Source: an uncultured Clostridium sp. (GTDB lineage Bacteria; Bacillota; Clostridia; Lachnospirales; Lachnospiraceae). From it: a stretch of 10,703 nt of DNA. How positions within the stretch are numbered: the first letter of the stretch is position 1; every line of letters begins with the position of its first letter. This document shows positions 5,729 to 10,703 of this stretch, piece by piece. The stretch lies in the NCBI GenBank assembly GCA_900553925.1, contig USFH01000072.1, positions 1-10,703 on the forward strand, read 5' to 3'. Under the pieces are notes generated by a model. That model made no database searches. It was not told where the DNA came from and worked only from the letters and a program-made list of their open reading frames with translations. The position numbers and the translations under genes are program-made.

Positions 5729-6697
5729 TTAGATATTGATGTTGTTGGTCTGGATTTCTTCAACAATCGGATCTACCTGATCGAGAAGATTGATCATATT
5801 CTCGTAGAGCTGATTTTTCCTTGTAATATCGCCGGATAACTGATTGACAGTTTCGGATACGCCGATGTAACCGTCCTTGGCATCTAAGATATCACCCTGG
5901 ATCTGATCTGCGGTGTTGTTACAATTATCAACGGCGGCAGCAATCTGCTGCTGTACCTCGATTACACCGTTCACGGAATCTTTGATATTCCCGAAAAGCT
6001 CGGTTGTTTTCTGTACCTGCTGCTGTTCATGGGAGAGCATCTTGTTCGCTGTCTCCATCGATGCGTTCAGATTGGAGGCATCATCCCGGAGCAGTGCCAT
6101 GTTGGAATTGACCGTATCAACCAGCTTCTTGATTTCGGCGGAGAGGGTGCTGACCTCGGTTGCAACAACAGCGAATCCAAGACCGTGTTCGCCGGCACGT
6201 GCTGCTTCAATCGATGCGTTCAAAGAGAGCATGTTGGTCTGGTTGGCAATACCGATGATACCGGACATCGTCTCCTGAATTTCATCGAAGCTCTTCTGGA
6301 ACTTGCTCAATACTTCGATGACACGCTCGAAGTCCTGCAATACATTGATAGAGCTTTCCTTCAGGCTTTCGACATTTTCGTTTGCCTGATCGGTGGCGGT
6401 AAGTACACCACTGACGCTTGTCTCAATCTGGGATGAAACTTCGACAATATTCGCGAATTCCTGCTTGATCGTATCCATGCCGGATGCAACCTGATCGGAT
6501 TGTGCGAGAATCGTATCGAAGGAACTCTGGATATCGGAGATTTGACTGGCAGTCTGCTGTTCTTCTTCGATGAGGGATTTCCGGTTTGCCTTCAGACTTT
6601 TCGTAATCTGTGTGATTGGGGCTAAGCTTTCTTTCAGTGCCAGCCCGGTTGCAGTCTCGGTTGGGATGGCATGCGTGTCCTGTTTTCTTTTGAACAT
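5729..6697 (-). CDS. Soluble methyl-accepting chemotaxis-type signal transducer
   Basis: A 322-residue protein with no transmembrane segment and no recognisable periplasmic, PAS or HAMP domain. It is almost wholly helical coiled coil. The hairpin tip that contacts CheA/CheW is unmistakable at about residues 146-192, with IANQTNMLSLNASIEAARAGE, then HGLGFAVVATEVSTLSAEI. The Met for Leu and Ser for Ala changes from the IANQTNLLALNA consensus are mild. The N-terminal ~45 residues are polar and could dock a partner. It follows the FIST gene with a 27-base gap and has its own CCTCCT-complement ribosome binding site (6707-6712), nine bases from the ATG. Since it lacks a sensor domain, it probably receives input from the FIST protein; this is inference. 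No CheA, CheW or flagellar gene is in the window. Confidence 0.92.
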   Translation of the reverse strand: MFKRKQDTHAIPTETATGLALKESLAPITQITKSLKANRKSLIEEEQQTASQISDIQSSFDTILAQSDQVASGMDTIKQEFANIVEVSSQIETSVSGVLTATDQANENVESLKESSINVLQDFERVIEVLSKFQKSFDEIQETMSGIIGIANQTNMLSLNASIEAARAGEHGLGFAVVATEVSTLSAEIKKLVDTVNSNMALLRDDASNLNASMETANKMLSHEQQQVQKTTELFGNIKDSVNGVIEVQQQIAAAVDNCNNTADQIQGDILDAKDGYIGVSETVNQLSGDITRKNQLYENMINLLDQVDPIVEEIQTNNINI

Positions 6698-6724
6698 AAT
6701 ATATATCCTCCTGCGTGATGTCTT

Positions 6725-7810
6725 TTATTCAAATGCACAGATAACCAGTGACTGGTTCATATGCTGATTATCAAGCTGCTGCCCGTCGCCAACGAAGAGC
6801 GCGGCGGGGGCAAGATTGTCAAATGATGTGATGTAATCCTGCAGATACCCTTCCTCTTCGAAGAGAGAAAGCCGGTTTTTACTCTCGTATCCAAGCAGGA
6901 ATGAAGGCTTGCACACATTCCGGATCTGTTCGAGAAGATCGGCATGTATCTGCCGGTAATCACCGGGCTTCATAATATAGATACTGTCATTTTCGTAGAT
7001 TGCCTTGCCGTTAAACATGACACCATTCCGGTCCACAGACATTGTCTGGATGATACAGGTATCTTCTCCGAGGGCACGTCCGAGCGGATGGCGTGGCATA
7101 GCTGAGATGAGATTCTCCAATTCAATTCCGGTTTCTCCCTGATATAATTCGAGTGCAGGGCCACCATCTAACTGGAAAAGAGTCTTCGTACCCGGTTCCA
7201 CAAGGTTCGCGAAATGTGCACGCTTACTCTGGCGCTCGTATATATTTTCTTTATATACATGGATATGACCACCCTTGTTCTTCAGGAACGCGTAAGCAAG
7301 ACTTCTTGTGTGGGACTTTCCGTCCTTGACAACCAGATGCTTCTCGCCGAGCAGTACGCCGAAAGCGCTTGCACCGACCAATGGGATTCCTGCTTCTTCC
7401 AGCGGTGCGTGTAGTGTGGATAAGACACGTTCTTCGCTGCCGGTGATAAATTCCAGACAGATTGTATCATGATCCCCCGGCGCAATCTGTTCAATCGCAC
7501 TCGAAAATGCAGGGATTGATTTGACGGGAGTTGTCCGTACATTTTCAATCAGACCGGTGCATACTTCTACGCCGGCAAAACCGATTACGACAAGCTGGTT
7601 TTCCGTCAGTGTGTGACGGGCGACGGCGCTGCCGCTTGTCCCGATCATCGGGGTCTGGGGGTATTTCTCGGCGAGAATCTCAGCAGCCTTGGTGATGGCT
7701 GAATAATTTGCAATTAAAATTAAAAAATCGGCTTTTCTCAATCCGGTAGTTGCTTCTTCGACAGCGGTTTCCACACGATCTGCACAGCCGATTCCTACAA
7801 AACCTTTCAT
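6725..7810 (-). CDS. FIST (F-box and intracellular signal transduction) sensory-domain protein
   Basis: A 361-residue cytosolic protein with the two-part FIST layout. The FIST_N part covers about residues 28-185, with the strand FLILIANY, the segment TPMIGTSGSAVA and the Gly-rich IPLVGASAFGVLLG. The FIST_C part covers about residues 205-345, including LFQLDGGPALELYQ, MPRHPLG and SFLLGYESKNRL. FIST domains are predicted intracellular sensors of small ligands, possibly amino acids, and are linked to chemotaxis, kinase and cyclic-di-GMP proteins. Here no output domain is fused; the next gene in the operon is a sensorless MCP, so output is likely through it. The ATG at 7810 has a GGAGG ribosome binding site in the complement of 7817-7821. 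Length is close to normal for stand-alone FIST proteins. Confidence 0.9.
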   Translation of the reverse strand: MKGFVGIGCADRVETAVEEATTGLRKADFLILIANYSAITKAAEILAEKYPQTPMIGTSGSAVARHTLTENQLVVIGFAGVEVCTGLIENVRTTPVKSIPAFSSAIEQIAPGDHDTICLEFITGSEERVLSTLHAPLEEAGIPLVGASAFGVLLGEKHLVVKDGKSHTRSLAYAFLKNKGGHIHVYKENIYERQSKRAHFANLVEPGTKTLFQLDGGPALELYQGETGIELENLISAMPRHPLGRALGEDTCIIQTMSVDRNGVMFNGKAIYENDSIYIMKPGDYRQIHADLLEQIRNVCKPSFLLGYESKNRLSLFEEEGYLQDYITSFDNLAPAALFVGDGQQLDNQHMNQSLVICAFE

Positions 7811-7869
7811 TCTTTATCCTCCGACTGCGCTTGCATTGTGGAGCATGTAAACCGCGCAGGGAATTTACA

Positions 7870-7885
7870 CGCAGGCATTCCTGCG
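7870..7885 (-). repeat. Perfect 6-bp inverted repeat in the FIST leader
   Basis: CGCAGG at 7870-7875 and CCTGCG at 7880-7885 are perfect complements around a four-base loop. The outer arm CCGCGCAGGGAAT ending at 7864 could instead pair, imperfectly, with ATTCCTGCGG at 7877-7886. The minus-strand leader therefore has two mutually exclusive hairpins. It stands about 60 bases before the FIST start. It is not followed by a T-run on either strand, so it is more likely an operator or RNA-level control element than a terminator. Confidence 0.5.
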
Positions 7886-7897
7886 GCACCTGAGTTT

Positions 7898-7906
7898 ATT
7901 TTACCA
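7898..7906 (-). promoter_or_regulatory. Possible extended -10 promoter for the FIST-MCP operon
   Basis: Read on the minus strand, TGG then TAAAAT forms an extended -10 element (TG-N-TANNNT type). Upstream lies a long T-rich tract instead of a good -35. Initiation would fall near 7891, giving a leader of about 80 bases that begins just before the inverted repeat. No sigma-28 flagellar promoter (TAAA-N15-GCCGATAA) could be found. Confidence 0.4.
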
Positions 7907-7950
7907 AAAAAAAGAAAAAAAGAATAGAGCAAATCAAAAATGTTTAGAAT

Positions 7951-7969
7951 ATGTGAATAACATGTGAAT
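7951..7969 (+). repeat. Direct repeat ATGTGAAT, 11-base period, next to the PBP promoter
   Basis: ATGTGAAT occurs at 7951-7958 and 7962-7969, exactly 11 bases apart, about one helical turn. The second copy ends three bases before the presumed -35. This geometry is typical of tandem binding sites for an activator or response regulator, but two short copies in A/T-rich DNA may be chance. Confidence 0.4.
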
Positions 7970-7972
7970 CGC

Positions 7973-8001
7973 TTGTATTTGATGGAAAAGTTTGTTATAA
8001 T
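7973..8001 (+). promoter_or_regulatory. Extended -10 promoter for the PBP1A gene
   Basis: A perfect TATAAT at 7996-8001 is preceded by T-G-N at 7993-7995. A weak -35 (TTGTAT, 7973-7978) stands 17 bases upstream. The extended -10 can make up for the poor -35. Initiation near 8008 leaves a leader of about 40 bases, with GGGAGGTAG at 8037-8045 as ribosome binding site. Confidence 0.8.
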
Positions 8002-8048
8002 GGCGTTTATCTGAATACTTATATTGGAATAAAAAGGGAGGTAGCTCA

Positions 8049-10703
8049 ATGGGCTATTCAAAGGCGGAGACAGAGAAGAAACAGAGGAAGCTCGTTTCCA
8101 AGACACAGAGAAATGGCAGAAAGGTTCTGGTTGCCTTTTTCAAGATAGTGCTGGTTTGTATTATTGCGGTTATCATAGCCGGTGCCGGAGCAGGCTTTGG
8201 TATGATGAAGGGAATCCTGGACAATGCACCGGATGCTTCGAATATCAGCATTATGCCGAAGGGCTTCCGGACGAACATCTATGACAAGGATGGAAATGTA
8301 GAGAAAGAGATTGCGACGATTGACTCGAACCGTGTCTATGTCTACTACGATCAGATTCCGAAGGATTATGTGAATGCATTCGTAGCAATTGAGGATGCGA
8401 GATTCTGGACACACAATGGTATAGATGTAAGAGGAATCTTCCGTGCGTTTGTAAATGGCGCAAAGAGCGGAAGTTTCAATGAAGGTGCATCGACGCTGAC
8501 GCAGCAGCTCATTAAGAACCAGGTATTCAACGTCGGACTTGATGAGACAACCTTCATGGATAAACTTGAACGTAAGATCCAGGAGCAGTATCTGGCGATT
8601 GAACTCGAGAAGAAATATACGAAGGAAGAGATTGTGGAGTATTACCTGAACACAATCTATTTGGGTAGAGGTGTTAGTGGTATTCAGGCGGCTTCTGAGA
8701 AGTATTTTGGCAAGGATATGACCGAGCTTACAGTATCAGAGATTGCGGTTATCGCAGGTATCACACAGAACCCGAGTCGTTATGATCCGGTGGCAAATCC
8801 GGATGAGAATGCAAAGCGTCGTCAGAAGGTGCTTGAGAAGATGCTGCAGTATGAATATATCACACAGAAGCAGTATGATCAGGCAATGGCAGATGATGTA
8901 TATGCAAGAATCGATGCGGAACACGAGGTACAGCTTGCAGAGAAAGATATTAATACCTACTATGAAGATGCGATTCTTGACCAGCTTGTAGTTGATTTTA
9001 TGAAGATGTTCTCCTGCAGCAAGGCAGAGGCAGAGAACATGATCTATACCGGCGGATATAAGATCTATTCGGTACAGGATAAGAAGATCCAGGAGATCTG
9101 TGATAACGTCATCAACGATCCGGAGTATGTGAATAATTCGGATAAAGTCGGACTGAGCTACGAGCTTACGATTCTCGGACCGGATAGGGAGACAACATAT
9201 AATTACAGCATTGGTCATCTGCTTAATTATTTCGTGGAACAGACCGGAAATTCAAAATATAACAATATCTATGCGAATGAAGATGCAGCCCGCGCGGCAG
9301 CCGATGAGTTCAAGGAAGCCATGTTAGAGAAGACAGGTGGAACGTATGTGGCAGAGACGTTTAACGTATCACCACAGCCGCAGTTTTCGTTTACAATCAT
9401 GGATCAGCACACCGGATACGTGAAGGCACTTGTCGGCGGACGGGGAACGAAGACGGTAAACCGTGCATTTAACCGTGCAACGACTGCGGAACGGCAGCCG
9501 GGTTCTACATTCAAGATCGTTGCCGCATATGCACCGCTGATTGACAGTGGTAAGGCAGGACTTGCGACTTCGTTTAATGATGAACCATATCAGTATGCAA
9601 ATGGCAATGAAGTGCGTAATGCGGGTGGTGGACACAGCGGATATTGTACGATCCGTAAGAGTATCCAGAACTCCATCAACGTATGTGCAGTTAAGGCAAT
9701 CACAGAGGAGACACCGGAGGCAGCATTTGAGTATCTGCTGAAGTTCGGATATACGACATTAGCCGATCAGGAAGTTGACAAGCAGACAGGTGCATTTCTG
9801 ACAGATAAGACACAGGCGTGTGCGCTCGGCGGACTGAGCCATGGTGTTACGAACTATGAGATGACAGCAGCTTATGCGTCTATCGCAAATGGCGGTGTAT
9901 ATAATCAGCCGGTTCTGTATTCGAAGGTTATTGATCACGATGGTAACGTAGTGATTGACAACACAACACCGACAAGCCATGAGGTTATCAAAGCAACAAC
10001 GGCCTGGCAGCTGATCGAGGCGATGAAGTCGGTAGTTACAAGTGGTACCGGTACACCTGCACGGCTGCAGACTGGCATGACGTGTGCAGGCAAGACAGGT
10101 ACGACGTCTTCAAACTACGATTTGTGGTTCTGTGGAATGACACCATATTACACAGCATCAATCTGGATGGGATATGACAGTAACGTTGATATGGGTGGTC
10201 AGAATACACATAAGTATATGTGGAAATCTATCATGGATCAGATTGTAGAATTAGAGGGACAGGATACATCCGCAGATTTCGAGAAGCCGGAGGGCATCAC
10301 GACAATCAGTGTATGTCAGATTACCGGACTTCTTCCTGGCGAAGGATGTCCAACCTCATCCGATTACTACGCACAGGCAGATATTCCGAAGGAGCGTTGT
10401 ACCGGACATGAGGCAATCGAGTTCTGTACAGAGTCACACAAGCTTGCAAACAGTGGATGTCCGGAGAAGGTATCATTCACGATAGAGACAGATGAGAATG
10501 GAAATAAGATTCTTGTAGGTTCGAATGGAGAGTCTGCAGAAGGATATGTATATACAGATGAAGTCTGTGATATTCATAAGCCATTAGAGGAGGGCGAGAT
10601 TGCTCTGACTGCATCAGCAGGTGAAGGTGGTACAATCTCCCAGTCGGTGAACGTAGCCAAGGGAGCCAATGTAACCTTCTACATCACACCGAATGCCGGA
10701 TAC
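8049..10703 (+). CDS. pbpA: Class A penicillin-binding protein 1A (transglycosylase/transpeptidase), 3' partial
   Basis: 885 codons are present and the frame is still open at the window edge. Residues 1-25 are a basic cytoplasmic tail and ~26-50 a membrane anchor. Residues ~75-250 are a GT51 glycosyltransferase that polymerises lipid II. It has EDARFWTHNGID (Glu115 catalytic), GASTLTQQLIKN and KIQEQYLAIELE (Glu179 the probable second glutamate). Residues ~445-715 are the penicillin-binding transpeptidase that crosslinks the stem peptides, with STFK (Ser486 nucleophile), SIN (542-544) and KTGT (682-685). Residues ~755-805 form a Cys-containing module with five Cys. From ~851, ASAGEGGTISQSVNVAKG begins what looks like a divergent InlB-type or Ig-like repeat. 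A GGGAGG ribosome binding site supports the ATG. It is transcribed singly, divergent from the FIST operon. The symbol is generic; the paralogue cannot be identified. Confidence 0.95.
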   Translation, partial: MGYSKAETEKKQRKLVSKTQRNGRKVLVAFFKIVLVCIIAVIIAGAGAGFGMMKGILDNAPDASNISIMPKGFRTNIYDKDGNVEKEIATIDSNRVYVYYDQIPKDYVNAFVAIEDARFWTHNGIDVRGIFRAFVNGAKSGSFNEGASTLTQQLIKNQVFNVGLDETTFMDKLERKIQEQYLAIELEKKYTKEEIVEYYLNTIYLGRGVSGIQAASEKYFGKDMTELTVSEIAVIAGITQNPSRYDPVANPDENAKRRQKVLEKMLQYEYITQKQYDQAMADDVYARIDAEHEVQLAEKDINTYYEDAILDQLVVDFMKMFSCSKAEAENMIYTGGYKIYSVQDKKIQEICDNVINDPEYVNNSDKVGLSYELTILGPDRETTYNYSIGHLLNYFVEQTGNSKYNNIYANEDAARAAADEFKEAMLEKTGGTYVAETFNVSPQPQFSFTIMDQHTGYVKALVGGRGTKTVNRAFNRATTAERQPGSTFKIVAAYAPLIDSGKAGLATSFNDEPYQYANGNEVRNAGGGHSGYCTIRKSIQNSINVCAVKAITEETPEAAFEYLLKFGYTTLADQEVDKQTGAFLTDKTQACALGGLSHGVTNYEMTAAYASIANGGVYNQPVLYSKVIDHDGNVVIDNTTPTSHEVIKATTAWQLIEAMKSVVTSGTGTPARLQTGMTCAGKTGTTSSNYDLWFCGMTPYYTASIWMGYDSNVDMGGQNTHKYMWKSIMDQIVELEGQDTSADFEKPEGITTISVCQITGLLPGEGCPTSSDYYAQADIPKERCTGHEAIEFCTESHKLANSGCPEKVSFTIETDENGNKILVGSNGESAEGYVYTDEVCDIHKPLEEGEIALTASAGEGGTISQSVNVAKGANVTFYITPNAGY

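Noticed and set aside
7864..7910. Possible sigma-28 flagellar promoter for the FIST-MCP operon
   Set aside because: TAAA and GCCG are present on the minus strand, but the spacing is 12 bases instead of about 15, and the downstream half is GCCGCAGG instead of GCCGATAA.
8736..9218. Minus-strand open frame of 160 codons inside the PBP gene
   Set aside because: It lies fully within the PBP coding region, and its hydrophobic, Cys-rich translation is typical of an antisense shadow.
1..10703. tRNA, rRNA, CRISPR array, insertion sequence or phage genes
   Set aside because: No cloverleaf-like or rRNA-like sequence, no regularly spaced repeats, and no transposase, integrase or phage structural motifs were seen in any frame.

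Overview
The window looks like a contig from a gut-type, spore-forming Clostridia genome, most likely Lachnospiraceae. The basis is the SpoIIAA-SpoIIAB-sigma F operon, strong GGAGG ribosome binding sites, moderate G+C with A/T-rich intergenic regions, and the style of the TPR/coiled-coil membrane protein and of PBP1A. Genus cannot be decided from the sequence alone.

The first ~790 bases do not fit the rest. They are clearly richer in G+C and in CGC/GCG codons (38 of 60 G+C at 481-540, hand-counted, against 25 of 60 at 841-900). They hold the tail of an unidentified gene, a textbook-looking ECF-sigma promoter (152-177) and the first ~190 codons of a DUF4349-type lipoprotein. At about 785-797 that lipoprotein runs in frame, in mid-domain, into the body of a TPR membrane protein of different composition. 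The 531-codon reading frame is therefore probably a chimera, most simply an assembly misjoin, and no function should be inferred from the fusion.

From ~800 on, the layout is consistent. The TPR/membrane/coiled-coil gene ends at a terminator (1839-1877). The spoIIA sporulation operon follows (1906-3430: anti-anti-sigma, anti-sigma kinase, sigma F), tightly packed and translationally coupled. A good sigma-A-type promoter (3514-3542) then drives a TetR regulator, a flavodoxin-fold protein without the usual FMN phosphate loop, and a zinc-dependent phospholipase C-like protein (3575-5691). This operon ends at a bidirectional terminator that overlaps its own stop codon. From the other side a minus-strand operon converges on it: a FIST sensory-domain protein (7810-6725) followed by a soluble methyl-accepting chemotaxis-type protein (6697-5729), which looks like a cytoplasmic sensor/transducer pair. 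A 238-base divergent intergenic region carries an extended -10 promoter for a class A penicillin-binding protein (PBP1A, 8049 to the window edge). That protein has all expected catalytic motifs and an extra C-terminal region that begins to look like a divergent InlB-type repeat.

No RNA genes, CRISPR arrays, insertion sequences or att sites were seen. No gene-free stretch exceeds 300 bases. I do not see a convincing new defence or mobile system. The most useful observations are the chimeric junction, the ECF promoter ahead of the DUF4349 gene, the FIST/MCP pair, and the TetR/degenerate-flavodoxin/phospholipase-like operon.
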